Shown one piece after another: positions 34,230 through 44,870 of a stretch of 64,000 bases of DNA (its first letter is position 1; every line of letters begins with the position of its first letter). The stretch is from assembly GCA_033060915.1 (NCBI GenBank), contig CM065394.1, positions 9,773,501 to 9,837,500 of the forward strand, in the 5' to 3' direction. This DNA comes from Euryodendron excelsum (Eukaryota > Streptophyta > Magnoliopsida > Ericales > Pentaphylacaceae). Made by a program: the position numbers and the translations under genes. Under the pieces are notes generated by a model. That model worked only from the letters and a program-made list of their open reading frames with translations. It ran no database searches and had not been told where the DNA came from.

Positions 34230-35310
34230 AGGAAAAAGCATGAAAAACCTTAGAAAATCTTTGAAACGGGCTTTTGAAGGAGAAAGCTTGGGAAACCGGT
34301 TCCAAATTTTGAAATGGAACTTTTTAAGGAAAAGGCTCGAAAAATCGTTATAAAACTTTGAAATAGAGCTTTTGAAGGAGAAAGCGTGGAAAATCGGTTT
34401 ATATTTTGAAATAGAACTTTTTGGGAAAAAAGCTCAGAAAAACAGTTAGAAAACTTTGAAACAAGGCTTTGAAAAGAAAGCTCAAAAAACCAGTTTGAAA
34501 TTTTGAAATAGAACTTTTTTGAGGAAAAAGCTCAAAAAAATCATTAGAAAACTTTAAAACAGGGCTTTTAAAGGAGAAAGCCTAAGAAATCGATTTGATA
34601 TTTCGAAATAAAACTTTTTGAGGAAAAAGCTCACAAAAACCGTTAGAAAACCTTTTGAAACGGGGCTTTTGAAGGTGAAAGCCAGGGAAACCGATTTGAG
34701 ATTTGGAAATGAAACTTTTTGACGAAAAAAGCTCAGAAAAACCATTAGAAAACTTTGAAATAGGGATTTTGAATGACAAAGCTCGGGAAACTGGTTTAAA
34801 ATTTTGAAATAGAACTTTTTGAGAAAAAAGCTCAAAAAAATAGTTAGAAAACTTTGAAACAGGGCTTTTGAAGGAGAAAGCTCGGAAAACTAATTTGAAA
34901 TTTCGAAATAGAAATTTTTGAGAAAAAAGCTCAGAAAAACCGTTAGAAAACTTTGAAACAGTGCTTTTGAAGGAGAATGCCCGGAAAACTTGTTTAATAT
35001 TTTGAAATAGAGCTTTTTGAGGAAAAAGCGTAGAAAAACCATTAGAAATCTTTGAAACAAGGCTTTTGAAGGAGAAAGCTTGGGAAACTAGTTTGAAATT
35101 TTGAAATAGAACTTTTTGAGGAAAAAGCTCAGAAAAACCGTTAGAAAACTTTGAAACCAGGATTTTGAAGGAGAAAACCCAGAAAATCTGTTTGATATTT
35201 TGAAATAAAACTTTTTGTGGAAAAAGCTCAGAAATATCATTAGAAAACTTTGAAACATGGCTTTTGAATGAGAAAGCCCAGGAAATTGGTTTGATATTTT
35301 GAAATAGAAC
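34230..35310. repeat. Tandem array, period about 100 bp, about 11 units
   Basis: Each unit reads roughly GAAATAGAACTTTTTGAGGA then AAAAGCTCAGAAAAACCGTT then AGAAAACTTTGAAACAGGGC and TTTTGAAGGAGAAAGCTCGG. Unit starts fall near 34312, 34418, 34514, 34604, 34706, 34806, 34907, 35005, 35103, 35204 and 35303. The array makes a 300-codon minus-strand frame of repeated F-S-K-rich units that is an artefact. A similar motif begins at 63700 in A3. Confidence 0.88.
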
Positions 35311-35337
35311 TACAGAAATGGATAGGGCCTTAGTTTG

Positions 35338-35454
35338 TTTTTTCCTTTCTTTTTTTTTCATTTTCTTTTTTTTTCTCTCTTTTTTTCTTGTTTTTTTTTT
35401 TTTTTTTTCTCTTTTTTTTTTTTTGGTTCTTTTCTTCTTCCTTTTTTTTTTTTT
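35338..35454. repeat. Pyrimidine (T/C) tract
   Basis: More than 100 bases of nearly pure T with scattered C on the plus strand, followed by GCTATATATATATTGC, 70 bases ahead of the antisense ATG. Could be an intron polypyrimidine tract or slippage product. Confidence 0.85.
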
Positions 35455-35539
35455 GCTATATATATATTGCTTTTTATTTTCATTCATATCCTGTTACTGA
35501 TCAAATTTCAACATTTTTTTTCTATTGTTGCTTTTCAAA

Positions 35540-37441
35540 ATGTCAGAGGCAGACGATGATTGTTCTAATAGGAGATGCCGTGGGAAGGCACCGCAGGTTA
35601 AGCCTGAGGAGGGCAATGGCATCAGGATTGGTTCCTCTCGAGGTGGCAGTACTGCGAGGGGGCAATCCTCTACTGCTCTAGGGGCGAGAATTGAGGAGGA
35701 TGTTACCGTCCTATCTCGACTCCGCACTTGGTATAATAGCTATACTGAGGAGGAGCAACAGATCTTTTGTAGGGCTTTCAAGTATCTAGGGTTACTTCTC
35801 TTCGTTCAGATGGTACAGGGTGTGGTGGAAGCATCTGCTACCTCTTGGTGCCCTAAGCTATGTTTGTTTCACTTTGGCAATTTTGAGATGACGCCAACCC
35901 CTCACGAGTATGGGCACTTGTTAGGTTTTGGGAGCAGTCAGGAGGGTATCATGGGTCCAAACTTTCCTAAGGGCTTTCTGTCCGTTGTTTTTGGTCAGTT
36001 TGGACTCAAGCACCAGATTCTGGATTCAGACTCGCATCCTGCTTTTTCGGTCCCTGAGGTGGGCTTTCTACTAGATCATTTTGAGTTTCACACCGGTCAG
36101 ATTACTCACCCTAGTGTTTGGCATACTTCTTCGGAGTGGCCTATCGCTCAGATGAACACCCTTGCCGTAATTCTGATTAGTCTTCTAGTATTCCTTTGAG
36201 GAGATGGCCGGGTGGATGGCAGACTTTGCTCTTTATTGTTGTCAATCCAACGAGGGTATTCTTACACCCCTTTAGCCGTGGGTGAGACCTATATGAGCTT
36301 TACTCGGCTCTACAGTGGGGAGGACACTTTCTTTATAGGGTCTCGGCCCCTTTTCCAGCTATGGACTCTCAAGCATCTATTCTTTCACTGCATCACTTAT
36401 CACATGTGGTATCTGAAGGTCGACCCTATCCGTGCCTTGGTGAGGTCTCAACAGGAGATCATTGATGGTGTGGACTACCTTGATTCCTACATGACTTGGA
36501 TGGCGTTCCTCCAAACAAGGAGATCTGATTTAATTCAATGGTTTGTGGGTTTGTGCAATGTTAATGTGTTGAGAGTACGGACTTTTGACTGGGTTTTTAT
36601 CCCTTTGATCAACCTAAAGGGTGTTGTCCCTTTCTTCAGCATTTGAGTTCTTCATCAGTTAGGTCAGACACAGGACGTCACATACACAGGCATGGCGACA
36701 GGATATTAGATTTATTTTGATGATGATGTGTCGAGAGATTTGGTGACCGATTTGACAAAGTTGTGGCAGACTTTGGCAGCGCATGACGGCTCAAATGGTC
36801 CATTCTCCTTTGTTTCGACAACTACCGCTAATTATGACAGATGGTTCCAATTGTATATTTTAGGGGATGTCACAGTTAGAGATCCTCTCCCAGAGTCTCC
36901 CCCACCTCCAGTGGGATATGTCTTTCTTTTGGCCATTGCTACCATCAGGGCGAGACATCACTGATGTCTTTATCGCGCCCGGTTAGGTGAGTTTGAGGAT
37001 TTATTGGAGGCCAGTAGGAGGCGAGTGAGTGATTTAGAGGGGTAGCTTAAGGTGGCTCCTGGGATGAGAGACTACCCTTCGGTCGACGTTTCTTAGGGAC
37101 TTAGGCGCCCTCGAGGATCGCAAGACACCCTTCCTTCAGCGAGGACTGATACTCGAGACGAGTTCATAGTTTTAGTGAGGAACATGGTACATACCCTTTC
37201 ACAGGAGAGGGATCATCTTCTTGACCAATGCCAGTGTCATGGACTGAGTCAGTTATCGACTTCATCTTTCGGAGCCTCTACCAGGGCCGGCGCTTCCAGG
37301 GAGATATTGGTGACACCACTGTTTAGCGAGATTGGTCCTTCATCTGTCGGCCCCAGTCCTATGAGTCTTAGCACTAGAGATTTGGATGAGGACTCATCGG
37401 ACAGGGACGTGGACCGTTACATCGTGGCCCATCGTTCTTAA
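35540..37441 (+). pseudogene. Antisense DUF7745-like gene carried by B1
   Basis: A 633-codon frame from ATG to TAA with no frameshift but six in-frame stops: 36197 TGA, 36644 TGA, 36707 TAG, 36962 TGA, 37043 TAG and 37094 TAG. The N-terminus MSEADDDCSNRRCRGKAPQ resembles that of the A2 antisense protein (D.S.RRC..GK). The body has LFHFGNFEMTPTPHEYGHLL, GFLLDHFEFHTGQI, IAQMNTLAVILISLLVFL, LLLSIQRGYSYTPLAVGE and FQLWTLKHLFFHC. This order matches the plant DUF7745-type domain found in retrotransposon-linked proteins. A C-terminal part HTLSQERDHLLDQ may be a coiled coil. Function unknown; it lies opposite to B1, between integrase and PPT. Confidence 0.78.
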
Positions 37442-38821
37442 TGCAGTCTTTCTCTTTCATCTTCTCTTTTCCCTTTTTGTCTGTACCGTAGCTAGCCTGC
37501 CCTAAGATATTTAGATTTTCCTTTGGGATTCCCTACAATTGTAAATATGCTAATTTTAGCTTGGTCTCATGATTTTGCTGTAATGGATTTTACCTTCCTT
37601 TCGGGGAGTGTTACCATCTGTTTATTCCTACTCCACTTTATTAGTTTAAACATGCGTTATAGCAAGAATTACATCTATGGGGCAGGAATTACTTCCCTAG
37701 GATGGGATTCTCTTTGAGATGTTCTTGGCAGGGGTCTGCATTGTTCCTTCTTCTTGGCCCATCAATTTTGAAAGAATGCCTTTGTTGACAATTGTGATTT
37801 CTCCCTTGCCTTTTACTGCCATAACCTGGGAACTGTTTACCCGTTGGTTAAGATAAATATGAGAAGGAACGAGAAATATTTTTTTTTAAGGCTAATTTTT
37901 CCATTGGCACCCATGAAGGTTTTCACCGATCCTAGCTCTATCATTTTGTTGGCACCCTTGCGGGTTTTCACCAGACCGACAGGTTTGTATCTTGCCATGC
38001 CTCCATCTTTTTACTCGCGACACTCTTTCGAGTTTTCACCGCGCCCTTAGGGTCACGCTTCTTTTTTTTTTTTTTTTGAGTAACAAGTAATTCTTTTATA
38101 ATTCGAGAAGGATCTGTGTCAGGAATGGAGACCTAGATGTTTCAGATATTCTTCCATGTTCGAAAATCATCATCTTTCTTGTGCTAGAATCAATTTAGAC
38201 TAAGCAGTTTTCATTGATCAGAGAGGGCTTTAAACTGGGTTGTAATGTGGGTCAAGTTGTAGGGTGTTGAAGAAAAGGGTGTAAAGGCAAAAAATACTTT
38301 TCCAAGGCTTACTTATGACCTACGATCATTTTCAGAACCTCTTCTTTCTTCTTCACCACCCCTTTTTTTTTTTTACTTTTGCCGAGTTACTGCTTGTTTT
38401 CCTTTTTCTTGCCCTTAGCTTTGTTAATCATGATAAGTTCTAGGGTCCTCATTTCATTCATTAATCCTTTCTCTTCCTTTCGTTTTGCTTTTGGGACCTA
38501 TTGGGTCCGTGTTTCTTCTTTTTCTTATTTCTTTCTAGTTTTGCTTTCACCCATTGGGGGCGGTGATTGCTAGGTCAGGTTTGTCAAAAGAGCGTAATTG
38601 GCTCAAAATGGCCTGTAGCAAGGGATGTGGTGTATATGGTAAAAAGAATTGATGGCCTCTCATCACATCAATTTAACCTACTTAGTATCTATGAGTTCTT
38701 TTACAAGAATTTTGATGATTCAAGAAAGGAACACACAATTTTTAATAAAAGAAAAGTTCACAAGCCTTCCTTTATTGCAATGGACTTCTTTGTTGCTCAA
38801 AAGAAAGTAAGAGCTCTCGAT
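37442..38821. other. Spacer between antisense gene and integrase of B1
   Basis: T/C-rich on the plus strand with poly-T runs (38062-38079, 38367-38376) and repeated TTTTCACC phrases near 37920-38040. No domain is recognised on either strand. It shares patches with 27080-28300 in A2. Confidence 0.6.
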
Positions 38822-39980
38822 TCACACAAAGTAGCGCTTGACTACATCTGAGTTCAGAGGGTTGGGAAATTCTTGCTTGTCCATTTCTGCTAGTATGAGT
38901 GCCCCTCCTGTTAGGACTTTCTTGACTATGAAAGGCCCCTCATAGTTTGGAGCAAACTTTTCTCGAGCTTCTTCTTGATTGGAAATAATCTTCTTCAGCA
39001 ATAAGTCCCCGACCTGGAAACTTTGGGGTCTTACTTTCTTGTGAAATGCTTTGGTTAACCTCCTTTTGTAGCATTACGCATGGTAGACAGCGACTAACTA
39101 CTTTTCATCCAGCACATACAGTTGTGCGTATTGGTCTTTAACCCATTCCGCCTCCTCTAGCTAAGTTTTCATTAGTACCCTCATGGAAGGAACTTTTACT
39201 TCGACAGGGAGCACAGCTTCATTGCGGTAGACCAACACATAAGGGGTTGTACCGGTAGAGACCCTTATCGTGGTCTGGTAGGCCATGAGCGCGAAAGGAA
39301 GCTTCTTGTGCCAATCTTTATAGTGGTCCATCATTTTTCGGAGAATTCTCTTGTTGTTTTTGTTGGCGGCTTCTACTACCCCATTCATCTGTGGCTGGTA
39401 GCTTACTGAATTTCTATTGGTGATTTTAAAGTTTCGACACAACTGGGACATCAAGTCATTAGTTAGGTTGGTAGCATTATTTGTGATAAGTGATTTCGGA
39501 ATCCCATACCGGTATATAATGTGATTCTTGATGAACTTGTTGACTACCTTTTTGGTGACATGGACATAAGATGTTGCTTCAACCCATTTCGTGAAATAAT
39601 CAATGGCAACTAAGATGAACCGGTGTCCATTTGAAGCTTCTGGAGAGATCGAACTGATCATATCCATCCCCCACATGGAAAAAGGCCACGGGGCCGTCAT
39701 TGGTTGGAGCTCAACAGGCGATGATTTGATCATATCTTCATATATTTAACATTTGTGGCACCGGAGGATATATTGGATACAATCTGTCTCCATAGTGGTC
39801 CAATAGTACCCCATCCTAAGAATCTTTTTGGAGTATAGCCATTCATGTGGAGCCTGCAAATCCCTTCATGGAATTCTCTCATGATTTCTCCCGCTTCTGC
39901 TGCATCAACGCATTTTAGTAGCCCCAAAGTGGATTGTTTGGAGAGTTCATTTCCAACCAAAAAATATTGGGCTGCCATCC
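38822..39980 (-). pseudogene. Integrase of B1 polyprotein, with the natural stop
   Basis: The reading ends PNPLNSDVVKRYFV then TGA at 38822-38824, the polyprotein C-terminus. The core (39161-39733) has MWGMDMIS for the first aspartate and MNGVVEAANKN for the glutamate. The second catalytic aspartate is changed: SLITNNATNL instead of LITDNASNL in A1. The zinc-finger part (HEGICRLHMNGY) at 39740-39978 is frameshifted. Stops occur in the C-terminal part. It is clearly the same family as A1 integrase but a separate lineage with a different LTR. Confidence 0.9.
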
Positions 39981-40956
39981 TTCAAACCATCTTCTTGTCG
40001 TTTTGTATAGCTTGAGCAGGGAACTCCTCAGTCTGCATATATCTTTTGATGTCATAGAACCAGGGTCACCCATCTGGTTCAGTGGAGGTGTTGAGGTAGT
40101 GAGATGGGGTATCTCGAACAAAGATTTGGAGGGCAGGAAGTTTAGTATCATCATCAACTTTGATGGCCACGGCCAAGGCATCGGTAAAACTATTTTCAAT
40201 TCAGGGAATGTGGTAGGAATCTATTTTTAGAAACATTTGACAAATGTCCTTAACTTGCTGATGATAAGGGGAGAGTTTGTCATTCTTGGTTTGATATACT
40301 TCCTTAGTTTGTTGAATCACCAGATCGGAATCCCTGAAGACCATTAATTCGTAAATCTTCATTTCTACTGCCAACCTTAATCCTAGAATGCAGGCTTCAT
40401 ATTTAGCGATATTGTTGCTGCAGAGATCAAACTTTAACTTGGACACAATAGGGTAATGATTGCCTTTCTTGAACACCACGACTGCCCTAATTCCAGCTCC
40501 CTATTTTGTTTGAGGCACCATCAAAATACATCTTTCATCTTGGTTCTTCTTGTTTCTTGGCCTCAGATTCGATGTACAAGATATCTTCATCGGGAAAATG
40601 GGGCTCCGTGGGTTGGTATTCCTTAATGGGGTTTTCTGCTAGGTAGTCTACTATAACCTATCCCTTAACTACTTTACGGGTGGTGAAGACTATGTTGAAC
40701 TCAGCTAAAATCATGTGCCATCTGGCTACCCTGCTGGACAGAGTGGGTTTTTCAAACAAGTACTTGATCGGATCCATTTGGAATATGAGGAATGTGGTGT
40801 GATACAACATGTAATGCCTAAGCTGATGGGATGCCCATGCCAAAGCATAATAGGTTTTTTCCAACATGGTGTATTTGATCTCATAAGGTAAAAACTTCTT
40901 GCTGAGGTAGTAGATGGCTTGCTCTCATCTTCCAGTTTCATCATGCTGCCCCACAA
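39981..40956 (-). pseudogene. RNase H plus second RNase H of B1, truncated by copia insertion
   Basis: The second RNase H (YPIVSKLKFDLCSNNIAKYE, ACILGLRLAVEMKIYELMVF, RDSDLVIQQTKEVYQ) lies at 40205-40479, with its YFDGA-type start broken upstream near 40530. The first RNase H (TYYALAWASHQLRHYMLYHT, DPIKYLFEKPTLSSRVARWH) lies at 40620-40956. The reading stops at VGQHDETG, where the copia LTR begins. RT and everything upstream in the element are missing from the window. Confidence 0.88.
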
Positions 40957-42531
40957 TATTGACTCTACGCCTTGATTTTGATGATAACTAAACCTTGTGT
41001 TAGTTTACTAATGTATTTAATTAGTGTGCAGATTAATAAGGATTATAATTTAGACTTAAATTTTGACGTAAAATCTAATTCATATCGAAATGGATGCACA
41101 ACACTTATAAGTTCAAGCAATGCACCAAAGTCAAGCCTTGCATCAAAATAGAGCAATTGCAACCACTTAAACTTTAAACAGATGATTTGCATTCGAAGAG
41201 ATTGAAGGTGCTCAAAGGAAGACTTCATTAAGTGTGAAAACACTTAATGAAGATTACTTGAATTCAACGAGATTGAAGGTGTTCAAAAAGAGGATTCATC
41301 GTGTCTGCAAAAATCTCTACAAAGAATTCAAATGAGGACTACATCAGAGCTGTGAAGATTCAAGAAAGTTGATATGCATTGAGAGTGCTCAAAAAAAGAC
41401 TTCATCAAGCTTCTAATGAAGCGATCCTAAAGAAGAAGAAATCAACATCATGTATATGAAGCTCTATATGGATGAAAAGAACATTAGCGGCAAATGGAAA
41501 GAGCTCAGTAATGAAGAAGAGAAGCTCGGCATTAATGAAAAGGAATTTGGCAGCTCGACAACGAAGAAAATATGATCATCAAAAGAAAATTTCAATCTAA
41601 ATTGAATGGAAGATATCTTTGAAGGATTGAAGACTTTGATCTATCATCATACCCCAAAGAGAAGACTCCTTGAAGATCTTAAGTGTTTTTTAAGAACATC
41701 TTACCTAAAAAAAAAGATCCCTGGATCATCCCCAGATTATTTAAAGCTAAACTGATCAAGGAAAACATGAAGGACATTTTTTGGGTGACATATCAACACA
41801 TGGGTTTGATGTATTGACACATGAAAAGCAAGTGTCGACACCAAGGGACTAACGATTATATTTTTGAATGTTATATTGAAGTGGGCACACATTTAATGAA
41901 ACTCTAATAACATCCAACAAGTGAAATCAATTCAAGGCTTTATATATAAGCCTCCAAATGCATTTATGGACAAGAGATACAACATTCACTAATTGATTCA
42001 GCTGAAAATTTTGAAAATTCTCTTTGTCTTCACGTTAGTAGTTAGTGAGCTATTCAATTCCCATTTACTCTTCATAGAGAGTTTTATTTCAGTTGTATAT
42101 CCTTCATATACTTGTAAGTGAGAGTTGGAGTGTTCTCTTACAAAAGAAAAACACTTATAAGTTGAAGTGGATCTTGGACAAAACCACTTGGTAGTTGGAA
42201 GAACTTGGGAAAGAGCTCTTATGTAAAAGTGAGCTAAACACTTTGGAAATCAGCATCTACTTTGTTATTGGAGATTGCATAGTGGAAGGAGACTTTAAGA
42301 GGATCTTGGGGTGAGGACGTAGACCACAAATTGTGGTTGAACCTCGATAATTCTTGGTGTGCTTTCTTGTGCTCTGTTTTCATTTCATTGTTGTCTACAT
42401 TGCATTGTATATATCTTGAATTACTGTTCCATTGATTAGATTAATTTTAATTGATCTTATTTGCTTTAATTTTTAATAAACCCAATTCACCCCGCCCCCC
42501 CCCCCCTCTCAGGTTGCCTTTTGGGCCAACA
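40957..42531 (+). mobile_element. 5' LTR of copia element C1 (1.6 kb)
   Basis: Starts TATTGACTCTACGCC (the usual TG changed to TA) and ends GGGCCAACA, followed by the PBS. A TATA box TATATATAAG is at 41941-41950. A C run of 13 lies near the end (42494-42506). Flank on the left is CACAA; the matching duplication cannot be found because the other end is missing. Confidence 0.85.
41940..41950 (+). promoter_or_regulatory. TATA box of copia LTR
   Basis: TTATATATAAG, about 590 bp before the LTR end, the only strong TATA in this LTR. Confidence 0.65.
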
Positions 42532-42533
42532 AT

Positions 42534-42545
42534 TGGTATCAGAGC
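42534..42545 (+). other. Copia primer-binding site (initiator tRNA-Met)
   Basis: TGGTATCAGAGC, two bases after the LTR, is the classical plant Ty1/copia PBS complementary to initiator tRNA-Met. Confidence 0.95.
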
Positions 42546-42586
42546 TAGTATTCCTGTTGTAGGCTTAACATCCTAGGAATAGATCC

Positions 42587-44063
42587 ATGACAACCAACTT
42601 TCGAAGCTCTATTGGTGAGGGTCAATCCACAAATAGACCACCGATGTTTAATAGCACCAATTATAATTATTGAAAAAATAGAATGAGAATATACATGCAA
42701 TCTATTGACTATGAATTATAGAGAATTATCTTAAATGGTCCCAAAATTCCTACAATGAAAGTGGAGAGGGTTGATGTTCCTAAGCATGAATTTGAATGGG
42801 ATGAAAATGATTTGAAACTTTTGCAATCAAATGCTAAAGCCATGAATATTTTGTATTGTGCTCTTAATCCTAATGAATTCAATCGCATTTTCTACTTGTG
42901 AATCAACTAAGGAAATATGGAATAGATTAAAGGTAACACGTGAAGGTAGTAATCAGGTTAAGAAATCTAAAATCAACATATTAGTCCACAATTATGAATT
43001 GTTTAAAATGAAACTAGATGAGTCTATTACCGAAATATTCATAAGGTTCACCAATATTATTAATGGTTTGAAATATTTTGGAAAGGTGAATCCTAACAAT
43101 GAACAGGTACGAAAAATCTTGAGGTCATTACCAAAGACTTAGAAAGTTAAGGTCATGGCAATTCAAGAAACAAATGACCTCAACACATTACCTCTTGAAG
43201 AACTATTGGGCTCTCTCATGACATACAAATTAACTCAAAAGTAACATGCCCAAGATGATGAAGAAAAGAAAAGGAGGACAATAGCATTCAAGTCCACCAG
43301 CCAATAAGAGGAAGCAACCAGTGATGAGAATGATGATGAAGACATATTGCTCTCATCACTCGAAAATTCATAAGGTTTATGAAGAGGAAACGAAAATGAG
43401 GAAAGAAGCATGAGGGCAAAGGAGACTCTAGCAAAGAATCAAACATTATATTTTATGAATGTAAGAAGCCTTGACATGTAAAGGTTGAATGCTCCATGCT
43501 CTAAAAGAAAGGAAGGAAAAACCAAGAGAAGAGGGCAATGGCAGCTATAACATGGAGTGACAATGAAGAATCTGGCTCCGAAGAAGAAGTCGAACTCAAG
43601 AGGTGACTAATCTTTGTCTCAAGGCTCGTGAGGAAGAAAATGAGGTATCAAACTTAAACTCATCTCAATTTACTTTTAATGAATTACAAGATGCATTCAA
43701 TGATTTACTTTTTCGAATTCAAAAAGATAGAAATAAAAAATGGACTCCTCAAAAAGATGGTTTCTGCTCTTACCAAGAAAAATGAGGACTTGCAAAAGGA
43801 AAATAAAGTATTAAAAAATGAAGTTTGTGTTTTGAAAGAAAAGATTAAGAAAAACTCTTTTCCAAAGGATTCTTCAACGAAAAACCAGATTTTAAATGAT
43901 AAAGTCAAACATTTGGAAACAACACTTTTTAGATGTGTAAATAAAAAAGAAACATTGGTTATAATCTTAGAAAAACAAAAGTGCTCGCTAGACAAAGCTG
44001 GAGTTGGTTTGGATCCATTTAAAAGAAGAAAATTTTCAAAAGGCACATTTGAATCTTCCACTA
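42587..44063 (+). pseudogene. Copia gag (UBN2-type) pseudogene
   Basis: Starts MTTNFRSSIGEGQSTNRPPM. The gag body has KEIWNRLKVTREGSNQVKKS, KINILVHNYELFKMKLDESI and FIRFTNIINGL and LPLEELLGSLMTYKL, typical of UBN2 gag. A zinc knuckle remnant (FYECKKP, stop, HVKVEC) lies at 43450-43495. A coiled-coil C-terminal part (TKKNEDLQKENKVLKNEVCV) runs to the truncation. Tryptophan codons are turned to stop at least three times (after NYNY, YEL and PKT), and a frameshift lies near 42895 and another near 43720. The knuckle has lost its first cysteine and its glycine. Confidence 0.85.
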
Positions 44064-44269
44064 TGTAAGCACCCCATTTTCGACCGCTCGGCAGTCTACA
44101 CTCCGTCCAGACTTGTGTTCAAGTCATTGTGGGCATATTCCAACCGAAATCAACTTTCTAAGTCCAAATCTCGTCTATCCATTGCTTCGCGGGCCCGCCA
44201 GGCCCAAATAGAGGCAAAATGACCAAAATGCCTTTAGGGGCATTGTCTTTTCCAATTCCAACTCCAACC

Positions 44270-44870
44270 CCTCTCTCGAGACAGTTGATTCCTCGAGACG
44301 GTAAATCTACTCCAATTAGGCACATCTTTTCGAAGATGGTAAGTCCCCTTTCCAATCCCTCTCTCGAGACAGTTTATTCCTCGAGACGGTTCCAAATCAG
44401 GCACGTCTTTCCGAAGACGGTAAGTCCCCTTTCTAATCTCTCTCTCGAGACAGTTTATTCCTTGAGACGGTTCCAAATCAGGTACGTCTTTCTGAAGATG
44501 GTAAGTCCCCTTTCCAATCCCTCTCTAGAGACAGTTTATTCCTCGAGACGGTTCCAAATCAGACACGTCTTTCCGAAGACAGTAAGTACCCTTTCCAATC
44601 CCTCTCTCGAGACAGTTTATTCCTCGAGACGGTTTCAAATCAGGCACGTCTTTCCGAAGACAGTAAGTCCCCTTTTCAATCCCTCTCTTGAGACAATTTA
44701 TTCTTCGAGACGGTTCCACATCAGGCACGTCTTTTTAGAGACGATAAGTCCCCTTTCCAATCCCTCTCTCGAGACAGTTTATTCCTCGAGACAGTCCCAA
44801 ATCAGGCACGTCTTTTCGGAGACGATAAGACCCCTTTCCAATCCCTCTCTCGAGACGATCTGAGTAGCGA
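44270..44870. repeat. CTCGAG-type U3 tandem repeat, about 8 units (inverted orientation)
   Basis: Units of about 82 bp with CTCTCTCGAGACAGTTTATT then CCTCGAGACGGTTCC and CACGTCTTTCCGAAGAC. Both strands stay open across the array because the unit length keeps frames over long stretches. Confidence 0.88.

Larger units (their letters stand above)
33620..35538 (+). other. B1 3' region, second part: intron-like stretch before the antisense gene
   Basis: It resumes the B1 sequence interrupted by A2 (GTGTGTTAGAAAAAAGGATT aligns with 24165-24190 and 63240-63275). It is AT-rich and non-coding and ends CTATTGTTGCTTTTCAA just before AATG at 35539. By homology with A2 this would be the intron ahead of the antisense ORF, its acceptor AG mutated to AA. 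It contains the tandem array at 34230-35310 and a pyrimidine tract with a TATATATATAT at 35458-35468. Confidence 0.6.
16161..40956 (-). mobile_element. Ogre/Tat-like retrotransposon B1 (interrupted host of A1, A2 and copia)
   Basis: Minus-strand element seen from its 3' side: LTR-B remnant 16161-17280, PPT 17281-17300, 3' region 17301-18141 continuing at 33620, antisense gene 35540-37441, integrase and RNase H 38822-40956. A1 cuts its LTR at 16160, A2 sits in its 3' region and the copia element cuts RNase H at 40957. Removing A2 with one ACCGG copy restores a sequence that aligns with 24150-24200 and 63225-63300. RT, protease, gag and the 5' LTR are not in the window. Confidence 0.85.
40957..44063 (+). 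mobile_element. Ty1/copia retrotransposon C1, 5' LTR to gag, 3' part missing
   Basis: Plus-strand element inserted in B1 RNase H: LTR 40957-42531, PBS 42534-42545, gag 42587-44063. It is cut at 44064 by an LTR-A. Protease, integrase, RT and 3' LTR are absent to the right, so they were lost in the rearrangement described for 44064-51098 or by a deletion. Confidence 0.88.

Noticed and set aside
34582..35487. 301-codon minus-strand frame rich in F, S and K
   Set aside because: Generated by the 100-bp array and the pyrimidine tract; no domain, poor start, and not kept in A2 or A3.
44219..44863. 214-codon plus-strand frame
   Set aside because: Again the CTCGAG repeat read in one frame; mirror image of the frame at 50023-50943.
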